64,000 bases of DNA from Microbispora siamensis (GTDB lineage: Bacteria; Actinomycetota; Actinomycetes; Streptosporangiales; Streptosporangiaceae), in the NCBI RefSeq assembly GCF_016863095.1, contig NZ_BOOF01000030.1:62001-126000 (forward strand), in the 5' to 3' direction. A model generated the notes under the pieces. That model saw nothing but the letters and a program-made list of their open reading frames with translations. It did not search any database and had not been told where the DNA came from. Made by a program: the position numbers and the translations under genes. Of the stretch, positions 42,282 through 50,884 are shown piece after piece (the first letter of the stretch is position 1; every line of letters starts with the position of its first letter).

Positions 42282-43222
42282 GAGTCCTCGTCACCGGAGG
42301 CGCCGGGTTCATCGGCGCCAACCTCTGCCGGACGCTGACCACCCGGGCCGAGGTCGAGAGCGTCACCGTGCTGGACGACCTGAGCAGCGGGGACGCGGCC
42401 AACCTCGCCGACGTCGGGGCGGATCTCGTGACCGGAAGCATCCTCGACCGGGACCTGCTGGCCGAGCTCGTGCCCCGCGCGACGCACGTGATCCACCTCG
42501 CCGCGCGGCCCTCGGTGCCCCGGTCGGTGAAGGACCCGCTCGCCTCGCACGCCGTCAACGCGACGGGGACGCTGCACGTGCTCGAGGCGTGCCGGGCCAC
42601 CCGCCCGCACGTGATCCTGGCGTCGTCCTCCTCGGTGTACGGCGACAGCACCGAGGCGTACAAGCACGAGGACCTGCCGGCCCGGCCGCTGAGCCCGTAC
42701 GGCGCGAGCAAGCTCGCCACCGAGGCGTACGCGCTGGCGTACGCCGCCAGCTACGGCCTGCCGGTGCTGCCGTTCCGGTTCTTCAACGTGTACGGCCCGC
42801 TCCAGCCGGCCGGGCACGCGTACGCCGCGGTGATCCCGGCGTTCGTCGGCGCCGCACTGGCGGGGCGGCCGGTCCCGATCCACGGCGACGGGCGGCAGGC
42901 GCGTGACTTCACCTACGTGGGCTCGGTGGTGGACGTCATCGCCGACGCCGCCGTCCGCCGGGTCACCGGCGCCACGCCCGTCAACCTGGCCTTCGGCACG
43001 CGCGTGTCACTGCTCCAGCTCAAGGACGCCCTGGCCGCCGTCCTCGGCCGGCCGGTCGAGGCGGAGTTCCTGCCGCCCCGCGCGGGCGACATCCGCGAGT
43101 CGCAGGCGTCGGCCCGCCTGCTGCTCGACCGGTTCCCGGGAATCCGGCCGGTGCCGCTGGAGGAGGGCCTCCGCCTCACCGTGACCTGGTTCGAGAAGAC
43201 GTCCGGCGCCTCGGGCGCCTGA
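42278..43222 (+). CDS. NAD-dependent epimerase/dehydratase (UDP-glucose/UDP-GlcNAc 4-epimerase type)
   Basis: A 314-residue extended SDR: NAD motif VTGGAGFIGANLCRTL, HLAARPSVPRSVKDPL, catalytic ASSSSVYGD and YGASKLATE (Tyr-Lys), and RFFNVYGPLQPAGHAYAAVIP as substrate region. This pattern fits UDP-hexose or UDP-N-acetylhexosamine 4-epimerases (WbpP/GalE-like). ATG 42278 overlaps the GT4 stop and has AAGGAG at correct spacing. It would supply an epimerised donor, such as UDP-GalNAc or UDP-Gal, for the repeat unit. Confidence 0.87.
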   Translation: MRVLVTGGAGFIGANLCRTLTTRAEVESVTVLDDLSSGDAANLADVGADLVTGSILDRDLLAELVPRATHVIHLAARPSVPRSVKDPLASHAVNATGTLHVLEACRATRPHVILASSSSVYGDSTEAYKHEDLPARPLSPYGASKLATEAYALAYAASYGLPVLPFRFFNVYGPLQPAGHAYAAVIPAFVGAALAGRPVPIHGDGRQARDFTYVGSVVDVIADAAVRRVTGATPVNLAFGTRVSLLQLKDALAAVLGRPVEAEFLPPRAGDIRESQASARLLLDRFPGIRPVPLEEGLRLTVTWFEKTSGASGA

Positions 43223-43287
43223 CCTACCACCTTTGCGCACGAAGTCCTATTGCGATCCTGTCAACCTCCACTTGCTGGGAGAAGGCC

Positions 43288-44286
43288 TTGACCACGTCAA
43301 GCGGGAACACCTATCTGATCACGGGCGGGAGCGGCTTCGTCGGATCCCACCTGACCGATGCCCTGCTCGCCCGCGGCGACTCGGTCGTCGTCCTGGACGA
43401 CATGTCGACCGGCCGCCCGGCCAACCTCGCACACCACGCGGGCGACCCGCGGCTGCGCGTGGTCCAGGGCTCGGTCCTGGACGAACTCGTGGTGGACGAA
43501 CTCGTGCACGAGTGCGACGTGGTGGTCCACCTTGCCGCCGCCGTGGGGGTGAAGCTGATCGTCGAACGACCGTTGCGCTCGCTCACCACCAACATCCGCG
43601 GTTCCGAGATCGTCATCGGCGCGGCACACCGCTACCGGCGGAAGATCCTGGTGACCAGCACGAGCGAGATCTACGGGAAGAACTCGGCCGGCCCGCTCCC
43701 CGAGTGGTCCGACCGGATCCTCGGCAGCCCGGGCGTCGTCCGCTGGGCCTACAGCACGGCGAAGGCGGTGGAGGAGATCCTGGCCAACGCCTACCACGGC
43801 GAGCGCGGCCTGCCGACGGTCGTCGTCCGGCTGTTCAACACGGTGGGGCCACGGCAGAGCCCGGCGTACGGCATGGTCATACCCCGGCTCGTCCGGCAGG
43901 CGCTGACGGGCGTGCCGCTCACCGTGCACGGGGACGGCACGCAGACCCGCTGCTTCGCGCACGTACGCGACGTCGTGCGGGCCCTTCTCCTGCTGCTGGA
44001 CGACGAGCGCGCGGTCGGCGGGACGTTCAACGTCGGCTCCAGCGACGAGGTGAGCATCCTGGAGCTGGCCAAGTTGATCGTCGAGCTCACCGGGAGCACG
44101 TCCGGCGTCGATCTCGTGCCGTACGCCGAGGCGTACGGCACGGGCTTCGAGGACATGACGCGCCGGGTTCCCGACACCGGCAGGCTGCGCGCGCTGACCG
44201 GGTGGACGCCGACCCTGTCGCTGGACGACATCCTGCTGGAGACCATCGCCGACGCCCGCGCCGAACTCGCGGCCCCGGGCCGGTGA
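43288..44286 (+). CDS. NAD-dependent epimerase/dehydratase (UDP-glucuronate decarboxylase-like SDR)
   Basis: A 332-residue SDR with TGGSGFVGSHLTDALL, HLAAAVGVKLIVERPLRSL, TSTSEIYGKN, YSTAKAVEEI and RLFNTVGPRQSPAYGMVIP. The VGVKLIVERP and TSTSEIYG signatures resemble UDP-glucuronate decarboxylase or related epimerases acting on uronic acid sugars, which would fit a UDP-uronate made by the dehydrogenase at 12150; this remains an inference. The start is a TTG preceded by GGGAGAAGG, since no ATG or GTG lies near. It overlaps the WecA-like gene by GTGA. Confidence 0.84.
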   Translation: MTTSSGNTYLITGGSGFVGSHLTDALLARGDSVVVLDDMSTGRPANLAHHAGDPRLRVVQGSVLDELVVDELVHECDVVVHLAAAVGVKLIVERPLRSLTTNIRGSEIVIGAAHRYRRKILVTSTSEIYGKNSAGPLPEWSDRILGSPGVVRWAYSTAKAVEEILANAYHGERGLPTVVVRLFNTVGPRQSPAYGMVIPRLVRQALTGVPLTVHGDGTQTRCFAHVRDVVRALLLLLDDERAVGGTFNVGSSDEVSILELAKLIVELTGSTSGVDLVPYAEAYGTGFEDMTRRVPDTGRLRALTGWTPTLSLDDILLETIADARAELAAPGR

Positions 44287-45311
44287 ACGGCACCACCGCC
44301 CTGGTCACCGCGATCAGCGCCTTCGCCGGCTGCGCGGCGGCGACCCCCGTGCTGCGGCGCCTCGCGCTGCGCTGGGGACTCACCGACAGGCCCGGTGGGC
44401 ACAAGTCGCACCGGCGGCCGACGCCCTACCTGGGCGGGATCGCCATCATGCTGTGCACCGTCGTCCCCCCGGCGGCGCTCGCCGGCGCGGCCGGCCAGCG
44501 GATCGCCGGCATCCTCGTCGGCGCCGTGGCCATGGCCCTGCTCGGGCTGATCGACGACGTCGCGCCGCTCCCCCCGCCGACCCGGCTGGCCGTACAGGCG
44601 CTGGCGGCGGGGGTGGCCGTGACGAGCGGAGTCGTGGCGCCGGTGACCGGAGCCTGGCCGGACGCGCCGATCACCCTGCTGTGGATCGTCGTGGTGACCA
44701 ACTCGTTCAACCTGCTCGACAACATGGACGGCGCGCTGGGCGCCGTCACCGTGGTCAGCACCGCGCTCCTGGCCGCCGCCGCCTTCGTGTCCGGGCGCCC
44801 GGAGATCGGCCTGCTGCTGGCCGCCCTGTCCCCCGCCGCCCTGGGGTTCCTGCTGTACAACTGGGCGCCGGCGCGGATCTTCATGGGCGACGCCGGTTCG
44901 CTGTTCATCGGATTCGTGCTGGCGTCCTCGGCGGCACTGATCATCACCGGCACCGGGACCGGAACGGCGGTCGCGGGCCTGCTCCTGCCGACCTTCGTCG
45001 CGACCGTCGACACCGGGATCGTGCTGCTGTCGAGGCGCAGGGCGGGCCGGCCGCTGCTGCAGGGCGGCTCCGACCACCTTTCACACCGGCTGCACCGGCT
45101 CGGTCTCGGCAAGCGGCTCACGGCCCTCGCGCTCGCCGCGCTCGCGGCCGCCGCCGGCCTGGTCGACCTGGCGATGACGCTGGGCTGGATCGCGCCGGCC
45201 GCGGCGGCGATCGGCGGCGTCGCCGCCGCCTGCGTCGCCGTCGTGCTGCCGCAGCGCGTTCCGGTCTATCCGCCGGCCCGTCCCCGGACCTCTATCCCTG
45301 TAAGGGGCTGA
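44283..45311 (+). CDS. WecA/MraY-family undecaprenyl-phosphate sugar-1-phosphate transferase
   Basis: A 342-residue membrane protein with about ten helices. Key motifs are LTDRPGGHKSHRRPTPYLGGIA, LLGLIDDVAPLPP (the metal-binding DD), VTNSFNLLDNMDGALG (NxxNxxDGxDG-like) and FMGDAGSLFIGF. They are diagnostic of the WecA/TagO/MraY family, which moves a sugar-1-phosphate from a UDP-sugar to undecaprenyl phosphate. It probably starts the repeat unit built by this locus. GTG start overlapping the SDR stop; followed after six bases by the BY-kinase. Confidence 0.9.
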   Translation: MNGTTALVTAISAFAGCAAATPVLRRLALRWGLTDRPGGHKSHRRPTPYLGGIAIMLCTVVPPAALAGAAGQRIAGILVGAVAMALLGLIDDVAPLPPPTRLAVQALAAGVAVTSGVVAPVTGAWPDAPITLLWIVVVTNSFNLLDNMDGALGAVTVVSTALLAAAAFVSGRPEIGLLLAALSPAALGFLLYNWAPARIFMGDAGSLFIGFVLASSAALIITGTGTGTAVAGLLLPTFVATVDTGIVLLSRRRAGRPLLQGGSDHLSHRLHRLGLGKRLTALALAALAAAAGLVDLAMTLGWIAPAAAAIGGVAAACVAVVLPQRVPVYPPARPRTSIPVRG

Positions 45312-45316
45312 CACCG

Positions 45317-46717
45317 ATGGAACTGCTCTATTACGCGCGGCTGATGCGCAGATACTGGCCGCTCCTGCTGCTTGCCGTGCTCGCGGGTGTGGGAACCGCC
45401 CACGTCGTGACCGTCAACACGCCGCCCAGGTACCTCGCGTCGATCACGATGCTGGTGTCCGCCGACGCCAGGGAGGGCGGACTGTCGACCGCGCTCCAGG
45501 CGGGGGCGCTGTCCCAGCAGCGGGTCCAGTCGTACGCCACCCTGCTGACCAGCCGCCAGGTGGTCGGCCGGATCGCCCGCGGGGAGGACGTCGCCGACCT
45601 GCAGGCCAGGATCACGGCCGACGCCATCCCCGACACCACGCTGCTGCGGGCCACGGTCGCCGACAGCGTCCCGGTGCGGGCGGCCGCCCGGGCGAACGCG
45701 CTGGGCGCCGCGTTCGCCGGGCTGATCGACCGGATCGAGCGGCCCACGCCGAAGAGCCCGCCCACGATCCGGGTCACGGTGGTCGACGAGGCCGAGGTCC
45801 CCAAGGAGCCGGTCGCCCCGCAGCCCTTGACCAACATGGCGCTCGGCGCGCTGATCGCGCTGTTCGCGGCCGTCACGGGCCTCGTCCTGCGCGACCGCCT
45901 CGACACCACCGTCAAGACCGCCGAGACGCTGCAGCAGGTCGCCAGGAGTTCGATCCTCGGGGTCATCGGTTACGAGCGGGACGCTCGGCGCCATCCGCTG
46001 ATCCTGCGTGACCAGGGCCGGTCGTCGCGGGCGGAGGCGTTCCGGTCGTTGCGGACGAACCTCCAGTTCATCGGCGTGGACAGGCAGCCCAAGTCGCTCG
46101 TCGTGACCAGTTGCCTGCCGGGCGAGGGCAAGTCGTCCACGTCCGCCAACCTCGCGATCACCATGGCCCAGGCGGGCTGGCGGGTGGTCCTGGTCGACGC
46201 CGACCTGCGGCGCCCCAGCATCCCCCGCTACCTCGGCATCGAGGGCGGCACCGGCCTCACCGACGTGCTCATCGAGCGGGCGCGGCTGCACGACGTCATC
46301 CAGACGTGGGGGCAGCCGGGCCTTTCCGTGCTGCCCAGCGGCCAGATCCCGCCGAACCCCAGCGAGCTGCTCGGCTCGCGGGGCATGCGCGCGGTGCTGG
46401 CCCAGCTCACCGAGGAGTACGACATGGTGATCATCGACGCGCCGCCGCTGCTGCCCGTCACCGACGCCGCCGCCCTCGGCGCGATCTGCGACGGCGCGCT
46501 GCTCGTCGTGCGGCACGGCAAGACCCGGCGCGAGCAGGTGCTCCGGGCCGGTGAGCTGATGTCGTCGATCAACGCCCGCCTCGTCGGCACCGTGTTGAAC
46601 TTCGTGCCCGCCAAGCAGGGCTCCTACTACGGCTACGGGTACGGATACGGGTACGACTCGGCGGACCAGGAGGCCGCGTCGCAGACGCCGCAGCCTCAGG
46701 CGCCCGTGCCGGTGTAG
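45317..46717 (+). CDS. Polysaccharide co-polymerase/BY-kinase (Wzz domain fused to tyrosine kinase)
   Basis: A 466-residue protein. The N-terminal Wzz domain has two membrane helices (about 15-32 and 175-192) flanking an extracytoplasmic loop. The C-terminal cytoplasmic kinase has Walker A CLPGEGKSS (about 265-273), Walker A' VVLVDADLRRP (about 291-301) and Walker B MVIIDAPP (about 370). The tail carries YYGYGYGYGYD, six tyrosines as substrate for autophosphorylation. In such proteins cycling of tail phosphorylation controls chain length and export. The single-chain fusion is typical of Actinobacteria and Proteobacteria rather than Firmicutes. A tyrosine phosphatase follows 83 bases away, convergent. 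Confidence 0.9.
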   Translation: MELLYYARLMRRYWPLLLLAVLAGVGTAHVVTVNTPPRYLASITMLVSADAREGGLSTALQAGALSQQRVQSYATLLTSRQVVGRIARGEDVADLQARITADAIPDTTLLRATVADSVPVRAAARANALGAAFAGLIDRIERPTPKSPPTIRVTVVDEAEVPKEPVAPQPLTNMALGALIALFAAVTGLVLRDRLDTTVKTAETLQQVARSSILGVIGYERDARRHPLILRDQGRSSRAEAFRSLRTNLQFIGVDRQPKSLVVTSCLPGEGKSSTSANLAITMAQAGWRVVLVDADLRRPSIPRYLGIEGGTGLTDVLIERARLHDVIQTWGQPGLSVLPSGQIPPNPSELLGSRGMRAVLAQLTEEYDMVIIDAPPLLPVTDAAALGAICDGALLVVRHGKTRREQVLRAGELMSSINARLVGTVLNFVPAKQGSYYGYGYGYGYDSADQEAASQTPQPQAPVPV

Positions 46718-46733
46718 CGGTACGAAACCACGT

Positions 46734-46767
46734 GCGTGGGGCCGCGTCGTGTGACGCGGCCCCACGC
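46734..46767. terminator. Bidirectional hairpin between BY-kinase and tyrosine phosphatase genes
   Basis: A perfect 15-bp stem (GCGTGGGGCCGCGTC at 46734-46748 and its exact complement at 46753-46767) with a GTGT loop lies in the 82-bp gap between the two convergent genes. Very stable and placed to end both transcripts. Confidence 0.85.
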
Positions 46768-46799
46768 GTTCGCGCACCGCGGCCAGGCGACCGGCGGGG

Positions 46800-47393
46800 T
46801 CAGGCCGGCGCGTGCGTCAGCAGGCGGATCGGGACGGCGAGCGCATCCGCGATGCGGCGGGCCGCCTCCCGGTAGGCCCTGCGGGAGCCTCCGTAGGGGT
46901 CCGCGATGTCGGGCCGCTCCACCCGGACCAGCCCGCGCAGCACTCCGGTCTCCTCCAGCAGGGCCCGCGCCCGGCGTACGGGATCGCCGTGGCCCAGCAC
47001 CCTGCCGGGCGGAACCGCGCGAGCCAGCGCGCCGAACTCGACGATGGTGAACGCGCGCGCGGCCGTGACGGGATGCAGGGCCACCGCCGCGGCGCGGTGC
47101 TCGGACGAGGCCGCCAGCACGAGATCGGCGGCGGCCACCGCCTCGGCGGTGAGCGGGCGTGAGGCGAAGCCCTCGGGATCGCCGCCGAGCCGCAGCAGCA
47201 CCCCGCACGCCCGCTCGGCCATGGGCAGTCCCGCCCGGGCGTGGGTGCCCGCACTGCCCACGAGGATCGGCGAGCCCGGCCCGAGCGCGGCCAGGGTGAG
47301 CCGCTCGGCCATGGCCGACCTGCAGATGTTGCCCGTGCACACGAACAGGATGCGGAAGGTCCCCGAGCCCTCCGGCGGATGCGTACGCTCCAT
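46800..47393 (-). CDS. Low-molecular-weight protein-tyrosine phosphatase
   Basis: A 197-residue phosphatase. The catalytic loop is VCTGNICRSAMAE (Cys 19, Arg 25 of the C-x5-R motif) and the general-acid loop is DIADPYGGS near the C-terminus. These match the arsenate-reductase-like LMW-PTP fold, usually the Wzb partner of BY-kinases, and it should dephosphorylate the tyrosine tail of the neighbouring kinase. The ATG at 47393 follows a plausible region; a further upstream start exists but adds a poor N-terminus. It is slightly longer than the 150-residue E. coli Wzb. Confidence 0.9.
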   Translation of the reverse strand: MERTHPPEGSGTFRILFVCTGNICRSAMAERLTLAALGPGSPILVGSAGTHARAGLPMAERACGVLLRLGGDPEGFASRPLTAEAVAAADLVLAASSEHRAAAVALHPVTAARAFTIVEFGALARAVPPGRVLGHGDPVRRARALLEETGVLRGLVRVERPDIADPYGGSRRAYREAARRIADALAVPIRLLTHAPA

Positions 47394-47413
47394 GTGCGGG
47401 ACGCTAGGCCGAG

Positions 47414-47449
47414 CCCGGCGCGCCGCCGTTCGCGGCACGCCGGGCTTTT
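47414..47449. terminator. Hairpin between tyrosine phosphatase and DUF4012 genes
   Basis: Stem of 12 pairs with one mismatch: CCCGGCG-C-GCCGC pairs with GCGGC-A-CGCCGGG (47414-47444, 5-base loop CGTTC), followed on the plus strand by CTTTT. The genes on both sides run on the minus strand, so the T-run faces no known gene. The hairpin may still end the DUF4012 transcript. Confidence 0.5.
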
Positions 47450-47494
47450 ACGGTTCCTGTCGGTTACCCCACTGGTGGTCTCAGGAGGCGCGGC

Positions 47495-49261
47495 TCAGGA
47501 GGGCCCGCAACCCCTGGCGTCGGCCGTCACCAGCGTCCGCTGCGGGCGGACGAGCGGCTGCACCGGGACCACGGGGGCCGCCGCCGAGTACGGTTCGAGC
47601 AGGTCGAACTCCAGCGTCCTCGACTGGCCGGGCGCGAACTCCAGCACCTTGGAGTAGACGGGGTGCGACCGCTCGGTCTCCGAGTAGAACGAGATCGGCC
47701 GGCCGTCGAGCCGGACCGCCGTCGCCTTCGCCCCGAGCCCGGCGTACAGCGACACCCACAGCACGTTGGAGCCGGGGGCGTGGGGACGCCGCGGGTCGTC
47801 GAGCCGGCCGGTGACGTACGCGGGCAGCGGCCCGCGCGGCACGTCGTTGGTCAGCCGGACCCGCACCCGCGAGGTGCGCATCCCGTCCGGGCGGCACGGG
47901 CCGAGCTCGTAGGTGAGCGAGCGGTCCAGGTAGTAGTCGAGCTTGGTGCCGGCCGAGTTGTTGACCACCAGCCCGGCGTACGGCTCGCGCCGCTCGGGCA
48001 GCACCCCGCCGATCGGGGTCGCCGCGAGACGGCGCTGCTCGTCCTCGGCCCGGCTCCAGACGGTCAGCCGGCGCTCGCTCACCATGCGCGCGAAGGCGGG
48101 CAGCAACCGCGTGGGCTCCCCCAGCCGGCCGGTCAGCGCCTCGCTGACCGCGCCGGCGATCCTGATGAGGTACTTCTTGCGCTCCGCGGGGTCCGTGTAG
48201 CGGGCGTAGGCCTCCCGCTCCGTCAGATCGACGACGTTGCCGGCCGTCACCGTCTCACCGCCGGGCAGCTTCACCGGCCCGATGGCCCCCAGGATGTAGG
48301 AGAGGCCGACCGGGTCGGTCGCGATGGCCCCGTCCAGCTCCTGACCGGTCTGCCGGCGCCACAGCCCGGTCCAGGTGGCCGCGGCGTAGGGGAAGTGCGG
48401 GGACAGGTTGGACACCGACAGCGTCGTGGTCGCGCCCCGCCCGTACCGCGAGACGAACCCCTGGCCGAGGTCGACGACGGGCTTCGCGCTCGCCGCCATG
48501 CCGGTGTTGGCCGACAGCCGCGCGACGGACACCCCGCCGCCGTCCGCCTTGAGGATGCCGAACGCGCCGACGAGGCCGCCGGTGCCGCGGGCCTCGGCGT
48601 TGGTCTCGAACGCGAGGAAGTAGCGGCGGGGACCGTCGCGGCCCAGCATGGGCGGCAGCAGCGCGGCGGCCTCCGCCCCCTGGCTCAGCATGCCGTGCAA
48701 CCGTCCCGCCTCGCGGATCACGGTGTCGCGCGCCCCGTCCAGGGCCGCCAGCCCCGTCGACGCCGGAGTGCCCATCACGCGGGACCTCGCCGACTCCACG
48801 CGGGCGGCGCCGTCGCGCAGCACCGGCGCCATCGCATCGAGGGCGGCCAGCGCGCCCCGCAGGTCCCCCGGCGCCTTGGCGCTCGCGGACAGGAACGGCG
48901 TGGCCGTGCGCTCCACCCCGGCGAGCACGTCGGTGATGTCCGCGACGGACGCGGCCAGCCCCCGGGTCGTCGCCGCGCCGTCGCCCACCACCGGAAGGTG
49001 GGTGAGCATCGCCCAGTAGGGACCGCCGGTCAGCCGCCGCGCCTCCGCCGCGTGCGCGCGGGCCTCGGCGAGCGTCGCGGCGACGGAGCGGGCCGACCCG
49101 ATGCCGCCCGGCCGCAGCCGGAGCAGGGCGGCCCGCGTCGCCTCCAGATGGTCGCGCACGCTCAGCCCGAGGTGGGCCGCCCAGCCCCCGGCCAGCACGA
49201 GGCCGAGGGCGAGCGACGGCAGGCCGACGACGGCCAACCGGCGATTCCTCCTACTCGGCAC
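47495..49261 (-). CDS. DUF4012 membrane-anchored protein
   Basis: A 588-residue protein with one N-terminal helix preceded by basic residues (PSRRNRRLAVVG, then LALGLVLAGGWAAHLGL) and a large outer domain. The DUF4012 core is seen as YFLAFETNAEARGTGGLVGAFGIL (about 210-235), then LSPHFPYAAATWTGLWRRQTG and IATDPVGLSYILGAIGPV. Function is unknown; the family is frequent in actinobacterial glycan loci. The GTG at 49261 gives a positive-inside N-terminus and overlaps the LPFTG gene by 11 bases; TTG 49237, which has an AGGAGG upstream, is an alternative. Confidence 0.78.
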   Translation of the reverse strand: MPSRRNRRLAVVGLPSLALGLVLAGGWAAHLGLSVRDHLEATRAALLRLRPGGIGSARSVAATLAEARAHAAEARRLTGGPYWAMLTHLPVVGDGAATTRGLAASVADITDVLAGVERTATPFLSASAKAPGDLRGALAALDAMAPVLRDGAARVESARSRVMGTPASTGLAALDGARDTVIREAGRLHGMLSQGAEAAALLPPMLGRDGPRRYFLAFETNAEARGTGGLVGAFGILKADGGGVSVARLSANTGMAASAKPVVDLGQGFVSRYGRGATTTLSVSNLSPHFPYAAATWTGLWRRQTGQELDGAIATDPVGLSYILGAIGPVKLPGGETVTAGNVVDLTEREAYARYTDPAERKKYLIRIAGAVSEALTGRLGEPTRLLPAFARMVSERRLTVWSRAEDEQRRLAATPIGGVLPERREPYAGLVVNNSAGTKLDYYLDRSLTYELGPCRPDGMRTSRVRVRLTNDVPRGPLPAYVTGRLDDPRRPHAPGSNVLWVSLYAGLGAKATAVRLDGRPISFYSETERSHPVYSKVLEFAPGQSRTLEFDLLEPYSAAAPVVPVQPLVRPQRTLVTADARGCGPS

Positions 49262-49967
49262 CGCTCGACCGGCGGCGTCGCGCGGAGACGAGGGTGCAGC
49301 CCAGGGCGACGGCCAGCAGGCCCGCGCCCACGGCGGCCACGCCCGCCGGCGCGCCCGTGAACGGCAGCTGACCGCCGCCCGCCGGGCCGGCCGCTTCCGG
49401 TGCGGGACCGCCCCCGCCCATGTTCTCCTCGGGGCCCATGCCGGGCGGCGCCTCCTCCTCGGAGGTCTCATCCTCGGTGGTCTCCTCCTCGGGGACCTCC
49501 TCCGACTCCTCCTCGGTGGGCTCGGCCTCCTCGGCGGCCCCCTCGGGCGCTCCCTGGGCGCTCTGCACCGCGTTCTGCACCGGCATGACCCCGCCGGGAC
49601 CACCCGCGCCCGCGCCGCCGGGGGCGACGATGGGCTGCGCGTTGCCGGTCTTGGTGTCGTTGGTCGTGTAGGCCTGCGGCCAGTTCCAGCCCTGCCAATT
49701 CTGCTGCGGCCAGAACCAGCCGTTGTTGTTGCAGTTGTTGCCCTCGCAGACGGTCTGCGGCTCCGTCTGCTCGTTGTTCTGGACGACCGGCCGCACACCC
49801 GGATCCACGACGTTCTCCACCTTGATGGGCCTCGGCGGATAGACGCCGTCGCCCGACGGCAGCACGGTGAAGCCGACAGACTGCGCCGCCGCGGCCCCGG
49901 GCATCCCGAGGGCCAAGCCGCCGGCGACCGCCGCCGCCAGGAAAATAGGTATTTTGGTTCGCGCCAC
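49251..49967 (-). CDS. LPFTG-type sortase-anchored surface protein, acidic
   Basis: A 238-residue secreted protein: signal peptide (ARTKIPIFLAAAVAGGLALG, cleaved near AAA-QS), a short head with a CEGNNCNNN cysteine pair, a Gly/Ala/Pro linker and an acidic stretch very rich in Glu/Thr (EEAEPTEEESEEVPEEETTE). The C-terminal sorting signal is QLPFTG, then a hydrophobic helix and RRRR. It should be cut between Thr and Gly and linked to the wall or pilus by the divergent sortase gene 223 bases away. The GTG at 49967 has GGGAG nine bases upstream. The Glu-rich, repetitive middle is unlike its neighbours. Confidence 0.82.
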   Translation of the reverse strand: MARTKIPIFLAAAVAGGLALGMPGAAAAQSVGFTVLPSGDGVYPPRPIKVENVVDPGVRPVVQNNEQTEPQTVCEGNNCNNNGWFWPQQNWQGWNWPQAYTTNDTKTGNAQPIVAPGGAGAGGPGGVMPVQNAVQSAQGAPEGAAEEAEPTEEESEEVPEEETTEDETSEEEAPPGMGPEENMGGGGPAPEAAGPAGGGQLPFTGAPAGVAAVGAGLLAVALGCTLVSARRRRSSGAE

Positions 49968-49988
49968 TTTGAACTCCCGATAACGGCC

Positions 49989-50004
49989 GCTCAATCAATT
50001 GAGC
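49989..50004. promoter_or_regulatory. Short inverted repeat upstream of the LPFTG gene
   Basis: GCTCAAT and ATTGAGC (arms 49989-49995 and 49998-50004, two-base gap) form a perfect palindrome in the sortase/LPFTG divergent gap. Candidate operator or part of a promoter; nothing else supports it. Confidence 0.3.
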
Positions 50005-50190
50005 GTTTTGCCCGGATTGCCAGCGAAACTTCGCTGCTCGACTGTTCTATGCGCCCGGCGAAGTGCCGCTCCGTCACGCCGCACGGTGCTTACCGAAGGA
50101 TCGTCCAGGTTTTCGCTTCGTTGACCGCGGCAGAACAGGCGTGCCAAAGAGTTCACCAACGCCCTCCGTGAGTCCGTCGCCGTAAGGCGC

Positions 50191-50868
50191 GTGAAGGCCA
50201 TACTCGGTCGCGTGCGCGGAGAAGACGACGGAGCTGTGAGAGCGGTCACGTGGGTCATCGGCGAGCTGTGCCTGCCCGCGGGGCTCGTCCTGCTGCTGTT
50301 CTACGCGTACCTGCTGTGGGGCACCGGCGCGGAAACCGAGCGGGAGCAGCGCGACCTGCAGCGACGGCTCGGCGAGGTCTTCGCCAGGCATGACGCGCAT
50401 GCGGGCCCGGGCGTGGGTGCGGTGCGGCTCGGCGACGCCCTGGCGCTGCTGCGCATCCCGCGGCTGGGCGCGCACTACCGGTTCGCCGTCGTCGAGGGCG
50501 TCGGCCCGGCGGAGCTGCGCAAGGGCCCCGGCCACTTCCCCGGCTCGGCGCTGCCCGGTCAGGTGGGCAACTTCGTGCTCTCCGGGCACCGCACCACCTA
50601 CGCCGCCCCGTTCAACCGGATCGACCAGCTGCGGCCAGGCGACGACATCGTGGTGGACGCGCGGGACGCCCGCTACACCTACCAGGTGACGCGCAAGGAG
50701 GTCGTGGACCCCGGCGACGTCGACGTCGTCGACCCCGTCCCCGGGCACCCCGGGCGGCGGCCGACCACCGCGCTCATGACCATGACCACCTGCCACCCCA
50801 AGTTCTCCGCGGCGCAGCGCCTGGTCGTCCAGAGCGTGCTCGTCCGCCGCGAGGAACGCCGAAGCTGA
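50191..50868 (+). CDS. Sortase, class E-like
   Basis: A 225-residue transpeptidase with one N-terminal membrane helix (CLPAGLVLLLFYAYLLWG, about 27-44) and the sortase barrel. The catalytic residues are visible: His in SGHRTTY (about 132), Cys in TMTTCHPK (about 199) and Arg in AAQRLVV. Length and the TMTTC motif fit class E enzymes of Actinobacteria, which normally prefer LAxTG signals. The neighbouring substrate carries LPFTG, which is atypical for class E (see findings). The GTG at 50191 has AAGG upstream. Confidence 0.85.
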   Translation: MKAILGRVRGEDDGAVRAVTWVIGELCLPAGLVLLLFYAYLLWGTGAETEREQRDLQRRLGEVFARHDAHAGPGVGAVRLGDALALLRIPRLGAHYRFAVVEGVGPAELRKGPGHFPGSALPGQVGNFVLSGHRTTYAAPFNRIDQLRPGDDIVVDARDARYTYQVTRKEVVDPGDVDVVDPVPGHPGRRPTTALMTMTTCHPKFSAAQRLVVQSVLVRREERRS

Positions 50869-50884
50869 GTGAGGGAGATCGGGC

